The translations under genes were made by a program, and so were the position numbers. A stretch of 64,000 nt of DNA from an uncultured SAR86 cluster bacterium (GTDB taxonomy: Bacteria > Pseudomonadota > Gammaproteobacteria > Magnimaribacterales > AG-339-G14). Below the pieces are notes generated by a model that saw nothing but the letters and a program-made list of their open reading frames with translations, was not told the DNA's origin and searched no databases. The stretch lies in assembly GCA_902561325.1 (NCBI GenBank), contig CACEOL010000002.1, positions 62,001-126,000 of the forward strand, given 5' to 3'. This document shows, piece by piece, positions 18,353 through 26,926 of this stretch; position 1 is the stretch's first letter, and each line of letters opens with the position of its first letter.

Positions 18353-19833
18353 TGAGTATTATAGGGATTGATTTAGGAACAACTTATTGTGCAGTTGCAC
18401 AATTAGATGATTTGGGCAGGCCAAACATTATCTCGATAAATGGAGCAAATATTACTCCATCAGTAGTAGAATTTTCACCTGAAAAAACTTTAGTTGGGCT
18501 GGAAGCAAAAAAAGCTTTAGATCATGGACCTAGAGATAATATAGCTCAAGAGATTAAACGATCTATGGGTAAAAAAGATGTTTTCTTCAATTTTAATGGA
18601 GAAGAGCTTACTCCAACTACAATAAGTTCTATTATTTTAAAGTATCTTAAGAAAGAAATAGAAAAATCTTCTGAAATCATTAAATCTGCAGTAGTTACAG
18701 TTCCTGCAAATTTCTCGAATGAAGCTCGAGAAGCAACACAAAGAGCAGCTGAACGTGCAGGTTTGCCGGTCGATTTCATAATAAATGAACCAACAGCAGC
18801 AGCTTTAAATTATGCCTTCCAATCAGGCGAGTCATTATCTGGAAATTATGTAATTTATGATTTTGGAGGAGGAACTTTTGACTGCACCATTGCAAAAATA
18901 AAAAATCAAGATGTCGAAATATTGACTTCATATGGAGTTTCTAAACTTGGCGGGAAAGATTTCGACAGTGTTGTTAAAAATATAGTCTCTGAAAAGTATA
19001 AGAAAAAATTTAATAAAGATCTTGATGATAAGCTTTTTAGTTCTAATCAAGCAGAAAATATTAAAATTACTCTATCAAGCAGAGATGAAACTAATGTCCA
19101 AATCGGCTTAGATGATGTAACTATTACAAAAGATGAATTCTTGACAGGTATTTCTAGTTTTATAGTTCAAGCCGACCTTGCAATTGATATAGCTTTAGAA
19201 AGGGCTGGTCTAACAAAAGAAGATATTGAAGAGGTAATTTTAGTTGGCGGAACGACAAGAATCCCAGCTATTCAAGAAAGTGTTACAAAAATTTTTGGCA
19301 AAGAACCAAAAATTTTTGGAAATCCTGATGAAGCAGTTGCTTTAGGCGCTGCGATTTATGCTGCATATAAAGCTAATCCAGAAGATTTAAATCAGTTACA
19401 AAAAAAAGCAATGTCTGAAGTAAATTTGGCTGAAGTTGCTCCTTATTACTTTGGCACTACTTTTGTAAATTCAACAACTCAAACTTTAGAAAACGCCGTG
19501 TTAATTTCTAAAGATCAAAAAGTTCCTTGCTCTATTACAAAAACTTTTTATACGATAATTGATAACCAAGAAAGCGTTTTATGTGAAGTAACCCAATCTT
19601 CTACTGAAGAAAAAGATCCTGAATGGGTAACGATAGTAAAAACCGAAAATTTAAAATTAAAACCTAATTTACCAAGACAAACACCTGTTGATATTACTTA
19701 TTCTTATACGGAAGATGGAAAAATGCGTGCTGTCTTTTCTGCTGGTGATGACGGAGATGATGTTGTTATTAATTTATCAATAAGCGCAACTTCAGAAGAT
19801 GAGATAGACATTGATCAATTTAAAATAGATTAA
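18352..19833 (+). CDS. Hsp70 (DnaK-like) chaperone lacking the lid
   Basis: ATP-dependent chaperone of 493 residues. The nucleotide-binding domain has all three signatures: GIDLGTTY (residues 5-12), YDFGGGTFDCTIAKI (about 169-183) and VILVGGTTRIPAIQ (about 295-308). A short substrate-binding beta part follows (about 385-475, with TPVDITYSYTEDGKMRAVF), and the helical lid and EEVD-like tail of DnaK (638 residues) are absent. An SD-like GGAG precedes the ATG, which overlaps the GrpE-like gene stop. It is not the housekeeping dnaK, which normally sits with dnaJ and grpE and is full length. Expected to work with the GrpE-like and TerB/J-like neighbours. Confidence 0.93.
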   Translation: MSIIGIDLGTTYCAVAQLDDLGRPNIISINGANITPSVVEFSPEKTLVGLEAKKALDHGPRDNIAQEIKRSMGKKDVFFNFNGEELTPTTISSIILKYLKKEIEKSSEIIKSAVVTVPANFSNEAREATQRAAERAGLPVDFIINEPTAAALNYAFQSGESLSGNYVIYDFGGGTFDCTIAKIKNQDVEILTSYGVSKLGGKDFDSVVKNIVSEKYKKKFNKDLDDKLFSSNQAENIKITLSSRDETNVQIGLDDVTITKDEFLTGISSFIVQADLAIDIALERAGLTKEDIEEVILVGGTTRIPAIQESVTKIFGKEPKIFGNPDEAVALGAAIYAAYKANPEDLNQLQKKAMSEVNLAEVAPYYFGTTFVNSTTQTLENAVLISKDQKVPCSITKTFYTIIDNQESVLCEVTQSSTEEKDPEWVTIVKTENLKLKPNLPRQTPVDITYSYTEDGKMRAVFSAGDDGDDVVINLSISATSEDEIDIDQFKID

Positions 19834-19850
19834 ATTTATTATTTTATAAG

Positions 19851-20993
19851 ATGGGATTTTTTGATTTTTTAAAAACTGAAACTCAGCAAGTTCAAAATAC
19901 AGAATTCCAAATAAAAGTTGAATTATTACCTCAAAATGATGAGATTTCTTTTGAGTCTTACGGAATATTTATAAAAGGTGACCCATGGGTAACATCTAAT
20001 GTAAATCATACAGTTCTTATGAGTCTTATAGATGCTACTGACGCAAATAATATGATGCCAATACTTTATGGTATCGAAAGTCATACAGACCCAATAAATC
20101 GAAGAAACTTTTATCAAGAACAAGATATTGGCAACATGTATCGAAAACTTTGGCCTGAATGGTCTCAAGTCGGAATTATTTTTCCTGATTTTTTAACATG
20201 TGCCTACAAAGGAAAGAAATTAATAATGCTGAGATTATGGATTTGGGAGTCACTTGAAAAAAAATCTTTTTTTTCAGATATAAGTAATAGACCCAAATCT
20301 CCATATAATTGTTTATATAAGAGTGCTCGTTTTGAATTAGATATTAAAAATACTGGATATAAAGAGGCAAATGAAGAAAAAATAAAAGTTCAAGAAGCTG
20401 CAATCAAACTAGCTGTGTCCATAGCTTATGCTGATGGTAGTTTTGATAATATGGAAGGAAGCACTATAAAAAAATGGACTCAATCAATTTTAGATAAATC
20501 ATCTCCATCATCAAAACCAAGCCTTAAAGAAAAGTTTAATATGGCGCTTGAACTTTCATATAAAGATGCAAAGTCTGGTCTACTAAATATAGGATTAATT
20601 TGCGATGACATAAGAAATATTGGTTCCGAAAACGATAAATATGAATTACTAGAGTTGTGTTTAGATGTAATGGCTTCAGACGGCAAGGCAGATAAAAATG
20701 AACTAAATCAAATCTATAAAATTGCCGATATGATAGGAATAGATTATGAAGAAATCGTAAAAATGAAAGATAAAAAAATTTTATTGTTAGATCCTTCCTC
20801 TTATTCTTCTAATGCCATGGAAGAAAAAATAGGAATTATGCCTGGATGGACAAGTCATGAAATAAATCAACATATCATCAAACAATACGCAAAATGGAAT
20901 GGTAGATACAACAGTTTACAAGATGGCAAAGAAAAGAATAATGCTCAGGCAATGCTTGATTTATTAGGCGAAGCCAGAAAAAAATATTCTTAA
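19851..20993 (+). CDS. TerB-domain protein with degenerate J-like C-terminus
   Basis: A 380-residue soluble protein in three parts. Residues 18-175 form an unrecognised beta-rich N-terminal domain. Residues about 180-305 are helical and TerB-like, with two acidic metal-type stretches (IAYADGSFDNMEG and VMASDGKADKNEL). Residues about 325-380 resemble a J domain (IGIMPGWTSHEINQHIIKQY, then ALEAR-like LLGEARKKYS), but the HPD tripeptide needed to stimulate Hsp70 ATPase is replaced by the KWNGR region. Known TerB-J proteins combine these modules, so a co-chaperone or adaptor role with the adjacent Hsp70 is likely. It starts 17 bases after the Hsp70 gene with no clear SD. Confidence 0.7.
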   Translation: MGFFDFLKTETQQVQNTEFQIKVELLPQNDEISFESYGIFIKGDPWVTSNVNHTVLMSLIDATDANNMMPILYGIESHTDPINRRNFYQEQDIGNMYRKLWPEWSQVGIIFPDFLTCAYKGKKLIMLRLWIWESLEKKSFFSDISNRPKSPYNCLYKSARFELDIKNTGYKEANEEKIKVQEAAIKLAVSIAYADGSFDNMEGSTIKKWTQSILDKSSPSSKPSLKEKFNMALELSYKDAKSGLLNIGLICDDIRNIGSENDKYELLELCLDVMASDGKADKNELNQIYKIADMIGIDYEEIVKMKDKKILLLDPSSYSSNAMEEKIGIMPGWTSHEINQHIIKQYAKWNGRYNSLQDGKEKNNAQAMLDLLGEARKKYS

Positions 20994-20995
20994 TT

Positions 20996-22096
20996 ATGAA
21001 CCCTTTCGAATTTGCAGAGTCCGTAAGGTATTCAGAAGATGTCAAATTACCTTACATAGACTTAAAATTTGATCATTCAAAAGAATATGAGTCTCATTTA
21101 GCTATGAGTTCTCTAAAAGTTTCTAAAGAAATAACTCCAGAAATTTATAATAGTCTCTTGGAAGCCTGTAATTCCTTGAATGTTGATATAAATAGTGTGA
21201 AAGCTTACATTACGTCTTCGCCAGAAATTCAGGCCTCATGTGTAGCTTTCAGTAGAGATAATTGCATCCTAACCTTAACTTCAAAAATAATAAATCTATT
21301 AAATTTTGACGAAATTAAATTTGTTATGGGTCACGAATTAGGACACTTTTTACTTGGTCATAATTTAGAAACTCAATCTTCCTCTCTGGAAAGTTATATC
21401 AAAAAAAGAGCTCAAGAAATATCTGTTGATAGAATAGGGTTACTTGCCTGTAAGGATATAAATGTAGCAACTAAAGCAATAATTAAATGCTTGTCTGGTT
21501 TAGATGAAAATTATCTTAAATTCGATTTAAAAGCTTTTATTAATCAATTGGAGCAAAAATCATCTGAAAATATCAATTTTGAACAATTTTCCACTCACCC
21601 GTCATTTATTTTAAGAACAAAATCCTTACTAAGATTCTCTTTGAGTGACCCTTATCAAAAGTTTATTAATTCTTCATCGGGCACAAATATTAATGAAATA
21701 GATCAAATGATTGAAAAGGATTTATCTTTATATGTTGATAAGGAGTTAAGACACAATATAGAAACAAGTCAGCAATCGGTCCTATTCTGGGGTTATGCAT
21801 ATGCTTTCTCAAAGAAAGGAAATTATGTAAAAGAAGATCAAAAATTTCTCTATGAAAATTTTGGTGAGAAAAAAAGTAAGAAGTTAATTTCTATGGTAAA
21901 AGGAATTAATAGCAAAGAAGAGACAATTAAAGTCCTTAAAAGTAAATTTTTAGAGTCGATTATAATTTTTATTTCAAAAGCTCCTAATCTAGCAAAAAAA
22001 AATATTTATGAAATGCTAGAAAAAATTGAATCTAAAACTAATGAAAAAGGGCTTCATAAGGAATTAGTCGAAGTTCTTTCCGAGAATAATGGTTAA
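20996..22096 (+). CDS. M48-family zinc metalloprotease, soluble
   Basis: A 366-residue protease. The zinc motif is HELGH at residues 113-117, followed by LLGH; the third ligand is probably Glu141 in AQEISVDRIGLLAC, with Asp145 matching the family ExxxD pattern. The STHPSFILRTKSLLRF stretch near residue 200 is also typical of M48. Unlike HtpX it has no membrane segments, and unlike BepA no signal peptide, so it should act in the cytoplasm. It begins 2 bases after the TerB gene and overlaps the next gene by 8. The residues after about 215 match nothing I know and may be a substrate or partner domain. Confidence 0.87.
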   Translation: MNPFEFAESVRYSEDVKLPYIDLKFDHSKEYESHLAMSSLKVSKEITPEIYNSLLEACNSLNVDINSVKAYITSSPEIQASCVAFSRDNCILTLTSKIINLLNFDEIKFVMGHELGHFLLGHNLETQSSSLESYIKKRAQEISVDRIGLLACKDINVATKAIIKCLSGLDENYLKFDLKAFINQLEQKSSENINFEQFSTHPSFILRTKSLLRFSLSDPYQKFINSSSGTNINEIDQMIEKDLSLYVDKELRHNIETSQQSVLFWGYAYAFSKKGNYVKEDQKFLYENFGEKKSKKLISMVKGINSKEETIKVLKSKFLESIIIFISKAPNLAKKNIYEMLEKIESKTNEKGLHKELVEVLSENNG

Positions 22097-22601
22097 GATA
22101 AAAGATAATGGACATTACGAAGATACTCTTAAAGAGTTAAAAGCTCTTGAAGAACAAACCAAAGAAATGCAAAAAGTTCTTGATGAATACAACAGCTATG
22201 ACGATTTGCCTGATGAAATGGAAGATATGAGAAATCAGCTTATAGAGTTTTTAGCAAATAGAGAAAAATTAGTGGCAGGTTATGACAAAGCAATTGCGGA
22301 ATATAAAATTGAATTACTAGTTAACACTGATTTTCAAAACAATACTGGTTCTAAAATCGTGGATAAGATTAAAGACAACGCCCAATACGAACGCATTCTT
22401 CAACTTATTAAAAACTTGGAAGAACAAACCAAAGAAATACAACAAATTATTGATAATTATAAAGCAAAGGATTATTTGACTGATAAAGAAATTACTCACA
22501 AAGAAGACCTTGAAGAGCATTTAAAACAGAGAAAAGAATATTTGGTTAATGTCGTAGAGAAAGCAATCGCGGAATACAAAGTTGAGATAGGAGAGAGTTA
22601 A
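22089..22601 (+). CDS. Internally duplicated coiled-coil protein (last gene of island operon)
   Basis: I do not recognise a function. The 170 residues consist of two copies of a 75-residue helical unit (about 3-77 and 93-168), each beginning IKDN-x-x-YE and containing LEEQTKE and KAIAEYK. The DNA is also duplicated; GAAGAACAAACCAAAGAAAT occurs in both halves. The unit loosely resembles the helical N-terminus of HigA-type antitoxins, but no helix-turn-helix follows. It overlaps the protease gene by 8 bases and ends 12 bases before the tRNA remnant, so it is the last cargo gene. Confidence 0.75.
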   Translation: MVKIKDNGHYEDTLKELKALEEQTKEMQKVLDEYNSYDDLPDEMEDMRNQLIEFLANREKLVAGYDKAIAEYKIELLVNTDFQNNTGSKIVDKIKDNAQYERILQLIKNLEEQTKEIQQIIDNYKAKDYLTDKEITHKEDLEEHLKQRKEYLVNVVEKAIAEYKVEIGES

Positions 22602-22613
22602 AGGAAGAGGGCG

Positions 22614-22658
22614 ATGGCATGCAAGAGGTCGTCGGTTCAAGCCCGACTAGCTCCACCA
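22614..22658 (+). pseudogene. tRNA-Ala 3' fragment (attR-type island end)
   Basis: Forty-five bases from the anticodon loop to CCA of a tRNA-Ala, without the 5' half. It differs from the intact tRNA at 4 positions. Two of them are compensatory in the T stem (GGCGG/CCGCC becomes GTCGG/CCGAC) and two lie in the T loop. The D arm and acceptor 5' strand are absent, so it cannot make a tRNA. Similarity to the intact end runs on for about 30 bases. It marks the right end of the island. Confidence 0.9.
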
Positions 22659-22708
22659 AATTAACTCAATAAATACAAGGGTTTCAGGGTCGAGTATGTA
22701 CAAACGAT

Positions 22709-23152
22709 TTGATTGACAGAAACTATTTTAGAGAATTGAATAAGCTTGCAATGAATTTATTAGATCAAAAAATTAACTTCTCATGGCAATTGTCATTAAT
22801 CTTATTTCTATTAATTTCTCCCATGTTTTTTGGCCCTCTTATTGCTCTATTGAATCCAGAATTTTTTGAAGGACTTGGAGATAACGATTTAAGTTTGGGA
22901 TCCACTCTATTTGTTGCACGAAATCTTGCTATTGGAGTGGCTTTTCTTTTTGCTATTTATTTGAGAAATGCATCAATGCTTTTCATCTTGATTTTAGTAA
23001 GGTTAATTATCGATCTGATTGATTTTCCAGCATTTCAAATGTTTAGAGAGTCACCAATAATAGGACAAATTATTATTTTTTCGTTGATGTGTTATGTACC
23101 AGCTTATTTTGGTTTACGTATTCTTTGGAAGGAAATGAAAAATTCCTCATAA
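22709..23152 (+). CDS. Small inner-membrane protein of unknown function
   Basis: A 147-residue protein with about four hydrophobic segments (around residues 26-45, 67-85, 90-106 and 118-138). No family recognised. The start is uncertain: TTG at 22709 gives this length, while ATG at 22751 gives 133 residues and still keeps all membrane segments. It is the first gene outside the island. Its end is one base before the next gene, so the two are probably co-transcribed. Confidence 0.65.
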   Translation: MIDRNYFRELNKLAMNLLDQKINFSWQLSLILFLLISPMFFGPLIALLNPEFFEGLGDNDLSLGSTLFVARNLAIGVAFLFAIYLRNASMLFILILVRLIIDLIDFPAFQMFRESPIIGQIIIFSLMCYVPAYFGLRILWKEMKNSS

Positions 23153-23162
23153 TTTGTATCGA

Positions 23163-24212
23163 ATGTTAGATCACCCAAGTCAGTTTTCTAAAAAATTCAT
23201 TGCAAGCTTATTCAATTCTCTAGAAGCAAATTTAATAACCTTTGACTTTGTACCAGTAGGTTCAGGCCAAGTTGGAGATTGTTTTAGAGTAAATTTAGAC
23301 TGGAAAGAAAAAAATAATCTTCCTACATCGTTTATAGCTAAATGTCCTGCTGCCGATCAATCTAGCAGAGACACTGCAAGAAATTTGCACCTCTACGAAA
23401 TTGAGACTTCTTTTTATAAGTATTTATCAAATAAATGTTCAGCAAGGGTGCCAGAATTATATTATTCGGATTTTGATTCCAATTCAGATGATGGAATTTT
23501 GCTTTTAGAAGACATGCATCCGGCAAAACAAATTCCGCAAATGGATGGCTGTACATCTAAAGAAGTCTCTCAAGTTTTAAAAGAAGCAGCAGCTTTACAC
23601 AAAAGCTATTGGAACGATGAGAAACTTTTGTCTTATCCTTGGCTAACTTATGGCGTTAGCGAAGAACGAAAAGAGTTCGTTGCTAATTTGCTGCCTGCTG
23701 TTTATCCAGAATGGAAACAGCGTTATCAAGGAAGGATTTCTGAAGATATATTTGAAATGGGCGATGCATTAATTGCAAATTACGATAAATACTCTGAAGT
23801 TCGAGAGGGTCCTATGACCTTAGTCCAAGGAGATTTGAGATTGGATAATATTTTATTTGTTGATCAAAACAATAGGGCGATTCTTCTTGACTGGCAAACT
23901 GCTGCAGTAGGATTACCTCTTAACGATGTTGCTTATTGTATTTCTACAAGTTTTGATAATCCTAATGATCGGGCTGACACTGAAGAAAGTTTAGTGAAGG
24001 AATATCACTCATTGCTTAATGTGGAAGAAAGTTATTCTTTTGAACAGGCATGGAATGATTATCGTCGAGGTTCTTTTGTGGGATTCTTAATGGCTGTTAT
24101 GTCTGCCATGATTGTAGAAAGAACAGAACGAGGGGATGAGATGTTTGCTGTGATGGCAGAGAGATCGGGCTGGCAAGCTTTACATCTTGATGCGGTAAGT
24201 TTCTTTAAATAA
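23163..24212 (+). CDS. Phosphotransferase of the APH / ecdysteroid-kinase-like family
   Basis: Kinase-fold protein of 349 residues from ATG 23163; a TTG at 23154 would add three. An invariant lysine lies in FIAKCPA near residue 57. The catalytic loop VQGDLRLDNILF (around residue 220) carries Asp and Asn, and LLDWQTAAVG provides the metal-binding Asp. This fits small-molecule O-kinases annotated as phosphotransferases or DUF1679/EcKinase in marine bacteria. Substrate unknown. The gene is convergent with the alpha/beta hydrolase, with one base between the two stops. Confidence 0.85.
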   Translation: MLDHPSQFSKKFIASLFNSLEANLITFDFVPVGSGQVGDCFRVNLDWKEKNNLPTSFIAKCPAADQSSRDTARNLHLYEIETSFYKYLSNKCSARVPELYYSDFDSNSDDGILLLEDMHPAKQIPQMDGCTSKEVSQVLKEAAALHKSYWNDEKLLSYPWLTYGVSEERKEFVANLLPAVYPEWKQRYQGRISEDIFEMGDALIANYDKYSEVREGPMTLVQGDLRLDNILFVDQNNRAILLDWQTAAVGLPLNDVAYCISTSFDNPNDRADTEESLVKEYHSLLNVEESYSFEQAWNDYRRGSFVGFLMAVMSAMIVERTERGDEMFAVMAERSGWQALHLDAVSFFK

Positions 24213-24213
24213 T

Positions 24214-25203
24214 TTAGAGATGTTTATCAAAAAAACTCATCATAACTTTTAACGCAGGAATTCCATCTCTAACGAAATCATTTCCAGCAATCAATGTTCT
24301 TCCTGAATCTAAATAAGCATGATTCCTATCCAAATGCTCCCAGAATTCAAATTCTTGATCCTTTTCTTCCAAAGCTTTTCCATATTCTTCAATCATATGA
24401 ACAGGAGTAATCCTATCTCTAGTTGCTGCAGTTAATAATTGGGGAGGCAACTTTCGTTCTGATACATCTGGGATATTATAGATAGGAGAAATAGCTTTAT
24501 ATATTTCGGGATGATCAATTGGATTAAATTCTTTTCCTAACACGCCTCGTGGTTTAGCTAAGGCGAGCCACCAAAAAATATTTTTATAAGTTTCTGCATT
24601 TTGGAGGGCATATCTATAAAAATCATAACCTCCATAACTCAATACAGCTGCTTTAACATCCAAGAGATTCTCTTTTGAGATCTCATCTAAAGACATATTT
24701 TCGGGTACATAGGTTGGTTCAAAAGCAAAATCTTTTGCAAAATTCTTTCTTTTGCCTGTTTTATTTCCAAGATTTAAAATCATTGCACAGATGTAGGCTC
24801 CGGCACTATCTCCAGTAATTCCTATTCTATTTTTGTCTCCATTAAATTTATGAATATTTTCTTTGATCCATAAAATAGATCCAAAAGCGTCACCAATTAA
24901 ATCGTAAAACATAACTGAATTGCCTTGATCTTTAAGCAATCGGTAATTGACATTGCAGACAACGTAATCATGATTTGTTGCTATGAATTGCGACATGTTA
25001 TTCAAAATTTCCTTTCTTCGAATGAGAAAACCTCCACCATGAAACATCACCACGACAGGACAATTCTCAGGAACATCTTTTGGTGAATATATATCCAGAG
25101 TTAAGTCGAAGCCTTGAGGAGAGGACCAAACTATATTTTCAGTTAAATGATATTTTTCAGGATTATTGATATTTATATCTTGGGAGTATTTTCTTGTATA
25201 CAT
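24214..25203 (-). CDS. Alpha/beta hydrolase of the HSL/esterase type
   Basis: Carboxylesterase-like enzyme of 329 residues. The oxyanion-hole motif is MFHGGGF near residue 55, the nucleophile elbow is GDSAGAYICA near 131, the acid is in AATRDRITPVH near 264 and the catalytic histidine in LDRNHAYLD near 297. There is no signal peptide, so it is cytoplasmic. The HGGG motif places it with the hormone-sensitive-lipase family, which hydrolyses short-chain esters. Confidence 0.88.
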   Translation of the reverse strand: MYTRKYSQDININNPEKYHLTENIVWSSPQGFDLTLDIYSPKDVPENCPVVVMFHGGGFLIRRKEILNNMSQFIATNHDYVVCNVNYRLLKDQGNSVMFYDLIGDAFGSILWIKENIHKFNGDKNRIGITGDSAGAYICAMILNLGNKTGKRKNFAKDFAFEPTYVPENMSLDEISKENLLDVKAAVLSYGGYDFYRYALQNAETYKNIFWWLALAKPRGVLGKEFNPIDHPEIYKAISPIYNIPDVSERKLPPQLLTAATRDRITPVHMIEEYGKALEEKDQEFEFWEHLDRNHAYLDSGRTLIAGNDFVRDGIPALKVMMSFFDKHL

Positions 25204-25243
25204 TAAAAAATAGTATCAAAGAATAATAAGATAAATTAATTTT

Positions 25244-26371
25244 TTAATTAAAAAGATCATCTTCGTGAAGTAAAAAATTTATAACTTGGGGAATGTTTTT
25301 TTTAAAATTGAAGAAACCTTTTTTTGAGTATTGCCAACAAAAAATATCTTCTTTTGCACCTATAAAATGCAATTTATTAATATCTTTTATTTCACGATTC
25401 AAAAAATCCATATTTTCTCCAATGGCAGGGTACAACACATCAAAACCTTCATTTAAATTTTTAATGTCGTCTTCACTAATAATTTTAGAATTAGTTATTT
25501 CGCTCTTAAATGCTTCTTGTAAGGTCTTCTTAAAATTTAGGACTGCGTCATCTAACTTTAAATTTCTATTGGTATTTTCAAGTAAAAGCAAATAAACATT
25601 TTCGTAATTTTTAAAAAAAGATTGTCTTACATTTACATTCAGGTCTGATTCGAATAAAACAATATTTTTGTATTTTTGTTTGGTGTGTAATTGTCTGACT
25701 TCATTTAAGGAGTAGATTTTATGATTTTCCAAGGGCAGGGCGTTTTCATTAAGAGCAGTATTCATATATCTTTGATTGGTAAATTTTCTTATGTTGGATT
25801 CTCTTGCAACGTAATTTTTACCTTGTGTTTGAATGCCTGCAACCCATCTCCAACTCAAAGTATTTGACGCAGCATCACCATCAAATAAATATTTCATAAA
25901 AAATCTAGCACCAAGCTCCCATGGTAAATTTAAAGTAAATATCCAAATACTCGCAAACCACATTCTAGTGTGGTTGTGTAAGTAGTTTTCTGATTTTAAT
26001 TCTTTCACCCAATCATCGAAACATTCTATTCCAGTCTCTCCATCAATTGCTTTCTTGTAGACTTCTTCATGATAATTTGGCATTGAGTTTACAAAATCTG
26101 TCCAAACATCTGGCCTGTGTTCTAGCCAGCCTTTCCAGTAAACTCGCCAAAAGACTTCTTGTACGAATTTATCTACCTTGTGGAGACTGTAATGAGAGAG
26201 AATTTCCCTGATGAGGTCATATTCGTTAATAATTCTGTGAGAAATATACTTTGATAAATTTGAAATATTTTCTCTAGATTCAGGACCAAAATCATAATTT
26301 CTTTGAGAGGAGTAATCTCTTAATCCTTTTTGAATGAACTTTGATTTATCTTTAATTGCTTTTTCATACAT
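25244..26371 (-). CDS. Photolyase/cryptochrome-like FAD-binding protein without N-terminal antenna domain
   Basis: Residues 1 to about 215 match the FAD-binding helical domain of DNA photolyases: RNYDFGPESRENISNLSKYIS, FWRVYWKGWLEHRP, LHNHTRMWFAS and LFDGDAASNTLSWRWVAG. The usual N-terminal Rossmann antenna domain is missing. Instead residues about 230-375 form an alternating beta-alpha region (KNIVLFESDLNVNVRQSFF onward) that could be the antenna-type fold moved to the C-terminus. Length is 375 residues against about 470 for photolyase. Repair activity is possible, since the FAD pocket looks complete, but signalling is equally open. Confidence 0.82.
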   Translation of the reverse strand: MYEKAIKDKSKFIQKGLRDYSSQRNYDFGPESRENISNLSKYISHRIINEYDLIREILSHYSLHKVDKFVQEVFWRVYWKGWLEHRPDVWTDFVNSMPNYHEEVYKKAIDGETGIECFDDWVKELKSENYLHNHTRMWFASIWIFTLNLPWELGARFFMKYLFDGDAASNTLSWRWVAGIQTQGKNYVARESNIRKFTNQRYMNTALNENALPLENHKIYSLNEVRQLHTKQKYKNIVLFESDLNVNVRQSFFKNYENVYLLLLENTNRNLKLDDAVLNFKKTLQEAFKSEITNSKIISEDDIKNLNEGFDVLYPAIGENMDFLNREIKDINKLHFIGAKEDIFCWQYSKKGFFNFKKNIPQVINFLLHEDDLFN

Positions 26372-26477
26372 ACAAACATTTTAAATCCCTTAGTTTTAGT
26401 ACTTGAAAAATTTTTAAAAATAATAATTCAATATAATTTTTATTTGCTAGAAGTTTAGAACTAGATAAACTTATTTT

Positions 26478-26906
26478 ATGTTCGAGAGACTTAATGATAA
26501 ATCAGTTAATAAGGGACTGCATTGGACCACTATCGCCAGTGAAAAAGTTTTACTAGCGATTATCGGAATATCAACTTGCATTGCTTCAGCTTTGTATTGT
26601 TATGAGATGTTTTTAGCAAGAGAAATTACCTTACCTGACTTATTTATGCTATTTATCTACGCAGAGATACTGGGCATGGTTGGGGCTTTTTATTCAACTT
26701 CAAGGATACCTGTAACTCTACCAATTATTATTGCAATCACTGCCTTGTGTCGTTTGATAGTCATGCAAAACAAAGAAATGGATGCTTTGATGATTATCGC
26801 TGAAGCTGCCGCAGTTGTTATTCTTGCAGGTGCCGCATATTTAATGAGTCTTAAAGATAAATTAAGCCTTGAAAAATTAAGAGCTCGAGAACAAGATAAA
26901 GAATAA
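26478..26906 (+). CDS. psiE: PsiE-like phosphate-starvation-inducible membrane protein
   Basis: A 142-residue membrane protein with four hydrophobic segments. It has the PsiE-type core LFMLFIYAEILGMVGAFYS and RIPVTLPIIIAITALCR. The role of PsiE is not established; in E. coli the gene is induced by phosphate starvation. It heads a row with MAPEG and GST-type genes, separated by 20 and 9 bases. Confidence 0.78.
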   Translation: MFERLNDKSVNKGLHWTTIASEKVLLAIIGISTCIASALYCYEMFLAREITLPDLFMLFIYAEILGMVGAFYSTSRIPVTLPIIIAITALCRLIVMQNKEMDALMIIAEAAAVVILAGAAYLMSLKDKLSLEKLRAREQDKE

Positions 26907-26926
26907 AATTTTTTTGGGAGAAATAA

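Noticed and set aside
22614-22658. Second tRNA-Ala gene
   Set aside because: The acceptor 5' strand and D arm are absent; only the 3' half is present.
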